Source: Thioploca ingrica
GTDB lineage: Bacteria; Pseudomonadota; Gammaproteobacteria; Beggiatoales; Beggiatoaceae
Direction: 5' to 3'
NCBI GenBank assembly: GCA_000828835.1
Contig: AP014633.1
Span: 1,426,001-1,490,000 of the forward strand
DNA: 64,000 nt
Below the pieces are notes generated by a model. It had not been told where the DNA came from and did no database searches. It worked only from the letters and a program-made list of their open reading frames with translations. The position numbers and the translations under genes are program-made. This document shows, piece after piece, positions 10,445 through 19,058 of the stretch. Numbering within the stretch: the first letter of the stretch is position 1; every line of letters starts with the position of its first letter.

Positions 10445-11272
10445 ATGTCTATTTATCGTGTTGCTGCTGTACAAATGGCGTCAGGTTCTCATGTTGCTGC
10501 TAATTTGCATGAAGTTGCTCGACTGATTGGCGATGCTGTCGACATGGGAGCTAGCCTTATTATTCTACCAGAAAATTTTGCTTTAATGGCCATGCAACCG
10601 AGTGATAATACTAATATTAGTGAAGCACCAGGCTCGGGCATGCTCCAAGATTTCCTTGCCCAACAATCGGCTCGTTATGAGGTTTGGTTGGTAGGAGGAA
10701 CAGTACCCATCATAGCAAAGGAGTCAAATAAATTCTGTGCGGCTAGTTTAGTATTTGATAATACCGGCCAATGTGTGGCTCGTTACGACAAAATGCACTT
10801 ATTTGACGTCACAGTGGCGCCTAATGAACATTATTGTGAATCTGAAATCATTGAAGCGGGACATCAACCGGTAGTTATTAATACCCCTTTTGGTCGCTTA
10901 GGTCTGGCGGTATGTTATGATTTACGTTTCCCAGAGTTATTTCGTTGTATGCTTGACCAAGGCGTTGAGTTGATAGCGGTTCCGTCAGCATTTACCGCAA
11001 CGACCGGTAAGGCTCACTGGGAAATTTTGGTACGTGCTCGTGCTATAGAAAATCTCTGTTATGTGATTGCGGCTAACCAAGGAGGTTATCATGTTAATGG
11101 GCGGGAAACCTATGGCAATAGCATGATTGTTGACCCTTGGGGAATAGTATTAACTCGATTAAATCGAGGAGCTGGTGTTATCTGTGCTGATATTTATCCA
11201 GAAAAGCAAGCTCAGTTGCGGCGTAATTTTCCAGTTCATCATCATAGAAAAATTGACTGCCAATGTAGTTAA
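10445..11272 (+). CDS. Nitrilase-superfamily carbon-nitrogen hydrolase (NIT/omega-amidase-like)
   Basis: The 275-residue protein carries the superfamily's catalytic triad at the expected spacing: Glu43 (LPENFAL), Lys116 (YDKMHLFD) and Cys157 (LAVCYDLRFPELFR). The sequence around the triad (GLAVCYDLRFPELFR, VPSAFTATTGKAHWE) is typical of branch-10 Nit1/Nit2-like enzymes. These hydrolyse omega-amides such as deaminated glutathione or alpha-ketoglutaramate in the cytoplasm; that substrate is inferred from the family only. It stands alone, divergent from rsmH. A homologue often sits near tldD/rng in proteobacteria, but those genes are not seen here. Confidence 0.92.
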   Translation: MSIYRVAAVQMASGSHVAANLHEVARLIGDAVDMGASLIILPENFALMAMQPSDNTNISEAPGSGMLQDFLAQQSARYEVWLVGGTVPIIAKESNKFCAASLVFDNTGQCVARYDKMHLFDVTVAPNEHYCESEIIEAGHQPVVINTPFGRLGLAVCYDLRFPELFRCMLDQGVELIAVPSAFTATTGKAHWEILVRARAIENLCYVIAANQGGYHVNGRETYGNSMIVDPWGIVLTRLNRGAGVICADIYPEKQAQLRRNFPVHHHRKIDCQCS

Positions 11273-12339
11273 ACGCCTAATTCGGTTCATAGGCAAGAAA
11301 AGTTTATTGATAATTAAAATAACTCTGTTCAATTATCCAAAGTGAGGGTTAAGGAGAATTCTTTTACCGAGTAAGAGGGGTATCTTATCCTAAAAATGAT
11401 TTATCTTTAAATAAGTTAGGTCTTTTTTAGTTAACTAAGCTTGTGGTTAAGTAAAGAACCCTATTTTTAACATATTAGTGTAAAATATTGACAATAATAA
11501 AGACTAGCAACAGAGTCACCCAATAGGGTTACCATTTGAAAATCTACTTTATTAGATTATTTAATCAATTTAAGATAAAGACAAAGGCCGGGTTGAGTTT
11601 GGGTTCTTATTAATGGGAAGGAAGTAGGATTACTTTAAGGGCTAACTTATAAATAAAGAGGTACGTGTTGTCCAATCAAAGTAAAATGCAAATAAAGCTT
11701 ATTTTGCAACCTAAATTAATTGGTTTTCACAGCGTATCTATAGTTAATAAAATGGCATGTCAACGGCTTAGCTTAGCAAGAAAATCGGTTGATCAGGGGC
11801 TATTAAATAATGTCATTAATTATAAAAAATTTTACTTTAGTAAACTCACTGCAAAGCACTCGCAAACAGAAATTATAGGGAAAATAAGGTTATCTTGCGG
11901 TAGTTATTCGCTTATTTGGGCAGTTTCATGGCCTTGTTTTTCTGGAGAGGGCGTTTTCATATGTTTTTCTGAGTTTCGTAGCGGGTTCTTCAGTATAAAT
12001 CCAAATCAAGTACCCAATAATTTCAGACCTTACCTGATTCTTCTTACCAAAATAGAGCACGAAACATGGAAATTAACCAAATCGCTTTGGCTTTGCCTAA
12101 AAACTTTACCAGTCACGGCAACAATTCATTAGAGAAAAAGAAAATTGGGTTAACTCAGTTGGGTTTGGGTATTGAAAAACGACTATTGGTAACCAATGCT
12201 AACTCTGAGTAAGTTAGCCGAGTCAGGAGAAAACGGATTGGCATCCTAACTTGAATTAATAAAATACCTATCAAATTTAACTTCAATTATGGCGTTGCCT
12301 TCTTCAAGATTTTGAATAACTAATTGCGGGAATACAATT
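11273..12339. other. Large intergenic region without a convincing gene
   Basis: Just over 1 kb between the hydrolase and the SUMF1-domain gene. A 155-codon open frame at 11665-12132 has a TTG start, no ribosome site and no protein-like character. A 48-codon open frame at 12066-12212 (begins MEINQIALALPKNF) has only a weak ribosome site. Neither is supported. The rest is AT-rich with no clear repeat or RNA structure. Confidence 0.55.
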
Positions 12340-13929
12340 GTGTCTTCAATAACTCAGGCCAAAGCTGAAGCTCAAAAATTAATTAAACGATACAATAAAT
12401 TACAAGCTGAAGCTAAAACAGCAGATACTGCGGAAGCAACACGTAAAGCCGCTGAAGCTGAAAAGCTGGTTTCCCAGATAAGTGCTCTACAATCTGCTAT
12501 TGCTAAACTTCAAGCTAAAGATCGAGAAGGTGCTCCTTATAAGCCAGCAGTTCCAACCAAAGGAAGTACGGCAACGGTTGAAGGTACTTCGGAAGAAATT
12601 AGACGTACTGAAGCTGAAAAAACTGCGCTTGAAGAACGTATTGGCCGGATTGAAGAAGCCCAAAAGAAAACGCGTGCCCAAATCGAACAATTAACTCGTG
12701 CTAAAGCTGAGTTAGCCCGCTTAAAGCAAGAAGCTGAAAAAAGTGCCGCTTATGTCGCTCAGGAGCGCCGCTCGAATGATGAAAGATTACAACAAGAACT
12801 GGCTAAACTGATTAAGAAAAAAGAGGCAGAACATCTGGCTCTCAAGCAAGAATTAGATGCCGTTCGTCAACAAGCACTGAAAGATGCAGAATTGCTTAAA
12901 ATACAACGCGATGCTGCACGAGCCATGATAGAAAAACAAAAACAATTAGAGCAAGAACAATCTCTGATTTCACGTCATCGTAGAAGTAATAAAGGCATGT
13001 TAATAGCTGTGGTTTTTGTCGCTATCATTGCTCTTCTAATCGGCTTTTTTACGGCTTACACTTTAACTCGACCCAGTGAAACGAGTACGGATACACCTCC
13101 TCCAAAGCCTGAACCATCACCCTCTTCAGCTGATAAAGCAGCTAGTAGTCATTCTTCAACCAACGATGAGAAAGAAACTTCAGTAGCAGCTGTAGTTAAA
13201 CCGATTGGAATGTATCGTGATCCGTTAAAAAATGGACAAGGTCCTTTAATGGTTAAGTTACCAGGAGGTACATTCAAAATGGGGAGTAAAAATTCTCTTC
13301 CTTATTACGATGAACGCCCACAACATGAGGTCACATTGAATAGTTTTTCTATCAGTCGGTACGAAATTACCTTTGAAGAATATGATCAATTTGCCGCTGC
13401 GACCGGACAGGCTTTACCTGATGATAAGGGTTGGGGACGTGGCAACCAGCCGGTTATTAATGTGAGTTGGGACGAAGCCACTGAGTACACTAAATGGTTG
13501 ACACAACAAACAGATCATCAATATCGCTTGCCTAGCGAAAGAGAATGGGAATACGCCGCTGCTGCCGGTACAGAGATGAGTTATTGGTGGGGATATGAAA
13601 TTGGCAAGAATAGAGCGAATTGTAGTATTTGTGGTAGTCAATGGGATAATAAACGACCTGCGCCGGTGGGTAGCTTTCCAGCCAATGCTTTTAGTATAAA
13701 TGATACGATTGGTAATGTATTAGAGTGGACCATGAGTTGTTTTCATCCGAATTACCGAGATGCGCCAGCAGCAGGTCAGATGTGGGAAGGTGGAGATTGT
13801 TCTAAACGAGTAGCGCGTAGTAGTTCTTTCAAAAGTGATAAAAACGCACTACGTACTACTAAAAGAAATAAATACAGTCCGACTACCCGTATAGACACGC
13901 TGGGGTTCCGGGTAGTACGGGTTGATTAA
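12340..13929 (+). CDS. Membrane-anchored SUMF1/FGE-fold protein with coiled-coil N-terminus
   Basis: The 529-residue protein begins at GTG. Residues ~1-210 are a charged, Ala/Lys/Glu-rich coiled coil; one membrane span lies at about 218-240, followed by a Pro/Ser/Thr-rich linker. A formylglycine-generating-enzyme (SUMF1) fold runs from about 300 to 529 (LPGGTFKMGS, RLPSEREWEYAAAAG, DTIGNVLEWT, LGFRVVRVD). True FGE has two catalytic cysteines in the late GGSY/RS region; here the matching segment (ARSSSFKSDKNALRTT) has no Cys, so sulfatase activation is unlikely. Other cysteines occur in NCSICGS and SCFH. Related C-type-lectin-like SUMF1 domains serve as binding or other oxygenase modules. Topology suggests a cytoplasmic coiled coil and a periplasmic SUMF1 domain. 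Confidence 0.85.
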   Translation: MSSITQAKAEAQKLIKRYNKLQAEAKTADTAEATRKAAEAEKLVSQISALQSAIAKLQAKDREGAPYKPAVPTKGSTATVEGTSEEIRRTEAEKTALEERIGRIEEAQKKTRAQIEQLTRAKAELARLKQEAEKSAAYVAQERRSNDERLQQELAKLIKKKEAEHLALKQELDAVRQQALKDAELLKIQRDAARAMIEKQKQLEQEQSLISRHRRSNKGMLIAVVFVAIIALLIGFFTAYTLTRPSETSTDTPPPKPEPSPSSADKAASSHSSTNDEKETSVAAVVKPIGMYRDPLKNGQGPLMVKLPGGTFKMGSKNSLPYYDERPQHEVTLNSFSISRYEITFEEYDQFAAATGQALPDDKGWGRGNQPVINVSWDEATEYTKWLTQQTDHQYRLPSEREWEYAAAAGTEMSYWWGYEIGKNRANCSICGSQWDNKRPAPVGSFPANAFSINDTIGNVLEWTMSCFHPNYRDAPAAGQMWEGGDCSKRVARSSSFKSDKNALRTTKRNKYSPTTRIDTLGFRVVRVD

Positions 13930-13962
13930 TTAGCTCAAATTGACAGCTAACAAACGAGCTCC

Positions 13963-14035
13963 GGCCTTTGTTAATCTTAATCACCGTACCCCCTATTTTC
14001 TAAGGATGATTAAGGTTGGGGAGGCTAACAAGGCC
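13963..14035. terminator. Long imperfect inverted repeat between convergent genes
   Basis: Left arm 13963-13983 (GGCCTTTGTTA then TCTTAATCA) pairs imperfectly with right arm 14007-14035 (TGATTAAGG, then TAACAAGGCC). It lies between the stops of the plus-strand SUMF1 gene and the minus-strand gene at 14079, a natural place for a bidirectional terminator. There is no long T-run, so the role is inferred from position and symmetry. Confidence 0.45.
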
Positions 14036-14078
14036 CAGTTAAACGAAAATTATTTTTATCGTTAATGGATTTTTTTTG

Positions 14079-15029
14079 CTATCCTCTTATGCCACGAGTA
14101 TTTAGTCTAGCTCCTTGTGCTAAGGCCTGTTGTAGTAATTGAGCTGGTAGATATTGGTTAGCCAGTGCAGCGATTTGTTGATATGCCTCAAAGATCCATT
14201 TACTTTCTTCTTCATTTCCTTCTTTTTGTGCTGTTAACCAAATGGCTTGTAAGGTTTGATAAACAACTTCCGGTAACTTGTTAGTTGGCAATGCTTCTGG
14301 ATGAGTGGGTAGACTTTCTGGGTTAACGGCTCTGAATCCACCCTTAAATGCGTTGTTTTTAGCATCGATAATCTCTACCCGGTAAGGACTGTTTGCATCA
14401 AAAGTGATGGCTTCTGTTGTTATCATGGTTTGCTCAGTGGTTAGAGTTAACAATTCATCAAGACGTTTCTTGATAGTTACTCGATAAGGTGGTGTACCTC
14501 CATGCCATTGCAAGTATAAGGGTCGCTTACCTGCAACTAGGTAAGCAGATTGTAGTGTAACATCTGGCTTTTCATTAGCCAGTAATGACATAGTAGGTGA
14601 TTTCGCCGAACCTTCTCCCCTGGTTTTCGCTTCTTGCTCTAATTGTTTCTTCTTTAATTCTTCCTTCTGTATTAGTAGTTGATGCCATTCATCAAAACGT
14701 TTTGTAGTCCATTTCCACAGTTCGCTGAGTTCTGCTGGGACTTGATGATTAGCCTCAATTAAGAAAGGCGAATTTTCGTAAGTCACTTTAACGGTTTGAT
14801 TTCCACCCTGTAAGTTTAATTCAATACTATGCTGTTTATCAGTGACTGAAATTTGGTCACCTACTTCTAATAGCTTGAGTAAATCGACCGGTACCGTTTT
14901 ATTTTCTCGCTTAAGCAAGTAATTTTCAGTTTGACCATCAAACTGGTTAATCCAACCCACTTCCTGTGCTAGAGCTGATAAGCTCAACAACCATCCTGAT
15001 AGGATTATCCACAGACCTATCTTGTTCAT
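14079..15029 (-). CDS. Secreted protein of unknown function
   Basis: The frame could start at 15071, but the ATG at 15029 is preceded by GGAGG at ideal spacing and begins a clear signal peptide (MNKIGLWIILSGWLLSLSALA, cleavage after ALA-Q); that start is chosen. The 316-residue precursor has a beta-rich N-terminal part (about 25-110) loosely like FecR-type domains (PVDLLKLLEVGDQISV), a Lys/Glu-rich helical stretch, and a second beta-rich part (LYLQWHGGTPPYRVTIKK) resembling an Ig-like or carbohydrate-module strand pattern. It ends with a helical region. It converges with the SUMF1 gene; a shared role is possible but unproven. Confidence 0.8.
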   Translation of the reverse strand: MNKIGLWIILSGWLLSLSALAQEVGWINQFDGQTENYLLKRENKTVPVDLLKLLEVGDQISVTDKQHSIELNLQGGNQTVKVTYENSPFLIEANHQVPAELSELWKWTTKRFDEWHQLLIQKEELKKKQLEQEAKTRGEGSAKSPTMSLLANEKPDVTLQSAYLVAGKRPLYLQWHGGTPPYRVTIKKRLDELLTLTTEQTMITTEAITFDANSPYRVEIIDAKNNAFKGGFRAVNPESLPTHPEALPTNKLPEVVYQTLQAIWLTAQKEGNEEESKWIFEAYQQIAALANQYLPAQLLQQALAQGARLNTRGIRG

Positions 15030-15444
15030 AACTATCCCTCCATAAGGTATAATTAACAATGATTTTTGCAATTTAATGCGTAACTTTTCCGCTGAAATGA
15101 GTTTAAAATATCATCTAAACTCGGTTTAATTATAGGATATATTTATTGACAATAAATTGAATTCTTAAAGCCGGTTGCTTTGAAGCGAACTCTCGCTTTT
15201 TTCTCAGGAAATTATTTTACTCCATTAAATTACGCCAATTACTTCACTACATAATTAGTTAATTTTAACATAAAATTAGAAAAACGTGGGTTTTATTTTT
15301 ATAAAAAGTAATTTAAACTTGATGGGTATTAGTAAACCACTTATTTCAATTGATTTAAGACCAACAAAAAAATCGATTGCTTCGTTACTCACGTTACGTA
15401 CCAAACGATTTTTCTCCGGTTTCCTCCTTTGAAAAAAAGGGATT
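15030..15444. other. Intergenic region upstream of modB
   Basis: About 415 bp. It contains a weak hairpin followed by a T-run on the plus strand (AGCGA/TCGCT, 15184-15202) and, abutting modB, a dispersed repeat (15381-15441). The 105-codon minus-strand frame at 15276-15593 overlaps modB and repeat sequence and is not credible. No modA gene and no recognisable molybdenum-cofactor riboswitch was found. Confidence 0.55.
15381..15441 (+). repeat. Dispersed intergenic repeat, copy next to modB
   Basis: The stretch CGTTACTCACGTTACGTACC, then AAACGATTTTTCTCCGG, then a CCTCCTTTGAAAAAAAGG palindrome matches, in opposite orientation, sequence at 22541-22598 and, more loosely, the tail at 42235-42292. 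Its GGG end lies 3 bp from the modB ATG and may act as its ribosome-binding site. Confidence 0.6.
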
Positions 15445-16116
15445 ATGTTTGATATTTCCATTGACTGGACACCGATTGCACTTTCTTTACGGTTAGCGAC
15501 TGTTACCACTCTGGTATTACTTTTTTTAGGTACACCGTTAGCTTGGTGGTTAGCCCATACTTCATGTTGGTGTAAGACCTTAATTGAAGCCATTGTTGCT
15601 TTGCCTTTGGTACTTCCCCCTACAGTGCTCGGTTTTTACTTGTTATTAACACTTGGACCCCATGGTTTAGTTGGCGGTTTATGGTTATCACTTACCGGTG
15701 GACATTTAGCATTTACTTTCACCGGCTTGGTTATCGGGTCAGTTATGTTTTCTTTACCATTCGTTGTTCACCCGCTACAAAATGCGTTTCAAACTATCGG
15801 CAAACGACCTCTAGAAGTTGCCGCTACTTTACGAGCAGCGCCGCTGGATCGTTTTTTCACCGTGGTGGTTCCTTTGGCTCGACCTGGTTTTCTGACCGCC
15901 ACCATTCTCACTTTTGCTCACACGATAGGAGAATTCGGGGTTGTTTTAATGATAGGTGGAAGCATTCCTGGCAAAACCCAAGTTTTATCAATTTCTATTT
16001 ATGAACAGGTTGAAAGATTGGAATTTCAGCAAGCACATTGGTTGGCTGGCGCTTTATTATTATTTTCATTTTTGATTTTACTCACGCTTTATTCGATAAA
16101 TAAACGGTTATACTAA
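15445..16116 (+). CDS. modB: Molybdate ABC transporter permease ModB
   Basis: The 223-residue inner-membrane protein has about five or six hydrophobic segments and the EAA-type cytoplasmic loop (EVAATLRAAPLDRF, about residues 128-141) that docks onto the ATPase. PLVLPPTVLGFYLL and GEFGVVLMIGGSIPG are characteristic of ModB. It would form the channel for molybdate (or tungstate) with ModC. ModC begins 5 bp downstream. A periplasmic binding-protein gene (modA), usually directly upstream, is absent here. Confidence 0.95.
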   Translation: MFDISIDWTPIALSLRLATVTTLVLLFLGTPLAWWLAHTSCWCKTLIEAIVALPLVLPPTVLGFYLLLTLGPHGLVGGLWLSLTGGHLAFTFTGLVIGSVMFSLPFVVHPLQNAFQTIGKRPLEVAATLRAAPLDRFFTVVVPLARPGFLTATILTFAHTIGEFGVVLMIGGSIPGKTQVLSISIYEQVERLEFQQAHWLAGALLLFSFLILLTLYSINKRLY

Positions 16117-16121
16117 CTCAT

Positions 16122-17192
16122 ATGGTGGTACGGGGGCAATTTCATTTACAACAAGGCCATTTTATTCTAGACGTTAGTTTTCATTTACCTGGTCAAGGGA
16201 TAACCGCCGTGTTTGGACCCTCTGGTTCTGGTAAAACGACTTTAATTCGTTGTGTCGCTGGTTTAGAACGGGCAACACCAGGATTTTTAGAAATTAATGG
16301 CCATTGTTGGCAGGATGAGTCACGTCATTTTTTCTTGCCCACCTATCAACGTGCTTTGGGTTATGTTTTTCAGGAAGCGAGCTTATTTCCGCATTTATCT
16401 GTCGTTAAAAATCTTCAATATGGTTTTCACCGTACACCACCTCAACAACGCCAAGTTCTATTTGAAGAAGTCATTACTTTACTGGGTATCACCACTTTAC
16501 TTCAGCGTAAACCCGAACACCTTTCCGGAGGAGAGCGGCAACGGGTTGCCATTGCACGCGCTTTACTCACGAGTCCTAAGTTATTACTGATGGATGAACC
16601 TCTTGCGGCACTCGATGCGAACAGCAAAGCGGAAATTTTACCTTACTTAGAAAGATTACATGAACAGCTTTCTATCCCGGTGTTGTACATTACCCACGCC
16701 ATGTGGGAAGTGATGCATTTAGCGGATACGCTGCTGGTCTTTGAGCAAGGAAAAATTATCGGCAGCGGCGCGCTGACTGAAGTATTAACTCGATTAGATT
16801 TACCACTCGCGCACGCCTATGATGCCGGTGTGGTTATAGAAGCTGAAGTAGTTGAACACGATGAATATTTTCACTTAACTTACCTAAAGTATAGCGGTGG
16901 ACAGTTAAGTTTGCGGCGGGAGAATTTGCCATTAGGTCAAAAGGTCCGTGTGGTTGTTAATGCTAAAGATGTCAGTTTAGCGGTAGAAAATGAAGTTTCT
17001 TCAAGTATTCTCAATATTTTTCCGGCCACTATTTTAGAAATAGTGGAGGATTCACCGGGACAAATGATGATTAAATTAGATGCCAGTGGTACCCGGCTTT
17101 TAGCAAGAATTACTAAAAAGTCGAGCGTATTATTAAAACTACAGGTAGGTATGCTGGTTTATGCGCGGGTTAAAAGTGTTGCTTTGTTATAA
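16122..17192 (+). CDS. modC: Molybdate ABC transporter ATP-binding protein ModC
   Basis: The 356-residue ATPase has Walker A FGPSGSGKTTLIR, signature LSGGERQRVAIARAL, Walker B LLLMDEPLAALD and a switch histidine (YITHAMWE). A C-terminal extension from about residue 290 is a TOBE/Mop-like domain, which in ModC binds oxyanions for feedback control. Length and order match ModC. It follows modB by 5 bp and is surely co-transcribed with it. It powers molybdate import across the inner membrane. Confidence 0.96.
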   Translation: MVVRGQFHLQQGHFILDVSFHLPGQGITAVFGPSGSGKTTLIRCVAGLERATPGFLEINGHCWQDESRHFFLPTYQRALGYVFQEASLFPHLSVVKNLQYGFHRTPPQQRQVLFEEVITLLGITTLLQRKPEHLSGGERQRVAIARALLTSPKLLLMDEPLAALDANSKAEILPYLERLHEQLSIPVLYITHAMWEVMHLADTLLVFEQGKIIGSGALTEVLTRLDLPLAHAYDAGVVIEAEVVEHDEYFHLTYLKYSGGQLSLRRENLPLGQKVRVVVNAKDVSLAVENEVSSSILNIFPATILEIVEDSPGQMMIKLDASGTRLLARITKKSSVLLKLQVGMLVYARVKSVALL

Positions 17193-17273
17193 TAGACTGA
17201 AAATAACAAGGGGCTTATTTAGTGCGCTTATTAACTGACCTAAACCCCAATAGCAGTTCATTCATAATCTATT

Positions 17274-18392
17274 CTATAAAAATAAAGTTAATACCCCCGT
17301 ATAACCATATAACCTTTGATGATAAATTTCCCCATTGGCAAAAAAACCGACGAGAGGAAAATCACCCAACAATCGCTGAATGGTTTTGATCTCCTTAGAA
17401 CCCTTACCAAATAAATTTTTTCCCCTTCCTAAACAAGAATAGTAAATACCGCCTTTAGGTGTTTTACCGTGGAGACGAATTTTCAGGCGATTAAGCATGT
17501 TAAGTAAATCTTTATAAGCCGTTTGGGTATCACGGCAAGTAAACATAATTGACATACCGGGCGTGACGACATCTCCTATGGCTAATAGTTTATGTTCTGG
17601 ATCAATCCCAATGAGATTTCTAACCATATAATCGCCGGTATCAGAACCACGCAGGGGTAAAGCGGCAAAGATGTAACCGGCTATTTTATTAACATTTTCT
17701 GCAAACTCTTGACCAATATCCTCATTAAAGACATCTAAGGCGGGGCGATCATCGATACGAATAATAATATTATGACTCGACTCAGTAATTTGATGACGTG
17801 GTCCAATGGCAGAACACCCCTGAGTTAAACAGGTAGCCACTTCCACCGCACTCGAAAACAACACGCCAGATAATTCACTTTCAATCACTTCATCCGCAAT
17901 TTGTAAATTTTGGTGACGTGAACTGGTCAGCCCACCGACCAGAAAACCTTCCCCTAACTGTTCACTGAGTTGAAATATTAAATTACTTATTTGGTCATTG
18001 CGTGGATCACCATGAACAACGGCAAACATCGGTCGTTTACTATCACACCAAGATTGATGAGTGCGAGCGAATTCTTTAAATTCTTCGGTAATTTCAGTGA
18101 ATACTTGAAAAGTATGATCAGAAAATTGACCCACCATCATGGCTATAGCCGGTTCGTCAAAATATTCTTGGTCCTGACTGCAAATACCAATACCGACTGT
18201 GCCCACCCAGTGTGGTACTTGAGTATGTTGTTTAACATAATTTAAAATCTCAGTGAGGTAGTCTGCTAATAAATCGGTTACATATAAAAAACCGAGACTA
18301 TCTGAGTCTGTTACCTGACCCAATTGCATTAAGCAAGCTTGTGCTGCTTCCTGCCATTGATTCGCTTTCGCATGACCACATCGAAAATGCAC
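17274..18392 (-). CDS. FIST-domain sensory protein
   Basis: The 372-residue soluble protein spans FIST_N (about residues 30-220; for example GFLVGGLTSSRH) and FIST_C (about 225-360; for example ALPLRGSDTGDYMVRNLIGID and a GIYYSCLGRG motif). FIST domains are found alone or attached to chemoreceptors and kinases and are proposed to bind small ligands such as amino acids; that role is inference from the family. No membrane segment or output domain is present. The gene for a two-repeat helical protein lies 184 bp upstream on the same strand, with a structured spacer between. Confidence 0.92.
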   Translation of the reverse strand: MHFRCGHAKANQWQEAAQACLMQLGQVTDSDSLGFLYVTDLLADYLTEILNYVKQHTQVPHWVGTVGIGICSQDQEYFDEPAIAMMVGQFSDHTFQVFTEITEEFKEFARTHQSWCDSKRPMFAVVHGDPRNDQISNLIFQLSEQLGEGFLVGGLTSSRHQNLQIADEVIESELSGVLFSSAVEVATCLTQGCSAIGPRHQITESSHNIIIRIDDRPALDVFNEDIGQEFAENVNKIAGYIFAALPLRGSDTGDYMVRNLIGIDPEHKLLAIGDVVTPGMSIMFTCRDTQTAYKDLLNMLNRLKIRLHGKTPKGGIYYSCLGRGKNLFGKGSKEIKTIQRLLGDFPLVGFFANGEIYHQRLYGYTGVLTLFL

Positions 18393-18457
18393 TATGATGA
18401 CTCCTTAATTTTTCAAGAGTTAAAGCAATTGGCAGGTTAATTAACCAATGAAATGGA

Positions 18458-18562
18458 ACAACACCGTACCATTTTATTATCCAATGGTTGTTTGTTAATA
18501 ACCAGAAAATGGTGGCAAAAACTGATTTCAGGCTCTGAATCTTAGCAAATCCACGGTGTTGT
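18458..18562. other. Nested inverted repeats between the 118-residue gene and the FIST gene
   Basis: ACAACACCGT (18458-18467) pairs with ACGGTGTTGT (18553-18562), and immediately inside ACCATTTT (18468-18475) pairs with AAAATGGT (18506-18513). A perfect GGTTAATTAACC palindrome lies just outside at about 18435-18446. The structure could be a leader or attenuator in the FIST transcript or an insertion-derived palindrome. Confidence 0.4.
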
Positions 18563-18576
18563 CATTCTAGCTGAAA

Positions 18577-18933
18577 TTAACTTTCTTTTACGCCCATGAA
18601 AGATTCTATAAGATCTTGGTAGGCACCAGTTAATATTTTTATTTGTTCTGCAGTGATATGTTCCGGTGCCACTAAATTAGGATGAAAACGATTACTATGA
18701 ATCGCCGCAACTAACACATCTGTGGCCATTCTTTTGAGTGAAACCTCTTTAATTTTGATTGATTTAATCATTTCTACCAAACCTTGGTAGGCTTCGTTAA
18801 GCATTTTACTTTGTAGTTTGGCTAGTTCGGTTTGGTTATCATGATGAGGGGGGGTTAAGCGATTATTATGAACCAGTGCAACCAGTAAATCAGTGGCCAT
18901 GCGGTTTACCGTATTCTCTTGCGGGGTTGCCAT
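18577..18933 (-). CDS. Small helical protein with an internal duplication
   Basis: The 118-residue protein is made of two related halves. Residues ~10-60 (NRMATDLLVALVHNNRLTPP ... NEAYQGLVEMIKSI) and ~66-115 (KRMATDVLVAAIHSNRFHPN ... TGAYQDLIESFMGV) align with a period near 56 residues. Each half begins with a conserved RMATD-LVA--H-NR segment and ends with an AYQ-L-E helix. No signal peptide, membrane span or cysteine is seen. I do not recognise the family. It is on the same strand as the FIST gene downstream, which suggests, but does not prove, a shared sensory context. Confidence 0.75.
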   Translation of the reverse strand: MATPQENTVNRMATDLLVALVHNNRLTPPHHDNQTELAKLQSKMLNEAYQGLVEMIKSIKIKEVSLKRMATDVLVAAIHSNRFHPNLVAPEHITAEQIKILTGAYQDLIESFMGVKES

Positions 18934-19058
18934 GCAAATATCTCCTTATTTAAATTAATTGAGTGTAACCCATTCGGTAAGATCGAAACATAACTCAAAA
19001 ATACAATCTCGGTTGTTTGACTGAGATCCGATGTTAATCTCTCTTTAATTTTTTGTAT

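Noticed and set aside
11665..12132. 155-codon open frame in the large intergenic region
   Set aside because: TTG start, no ribosome site, composition unlike a protein, no recognisable domain.
12066..12212. 48-codon open frame beginning MEINQIALALPKNF
   Set aside because: Weak ribosome site and no family resemblance; left as a note in the intergenic entry.
15184..15202. Hairpin plus T-run as a terminator
   Set aside because: Only a 5-bp stem and no plus-strand gene ends here; probably chance.
15276..15593. 105-codon minus-strand frame
   Set aside because: Overlaps the well-supported modB start and a dispersed repeat.
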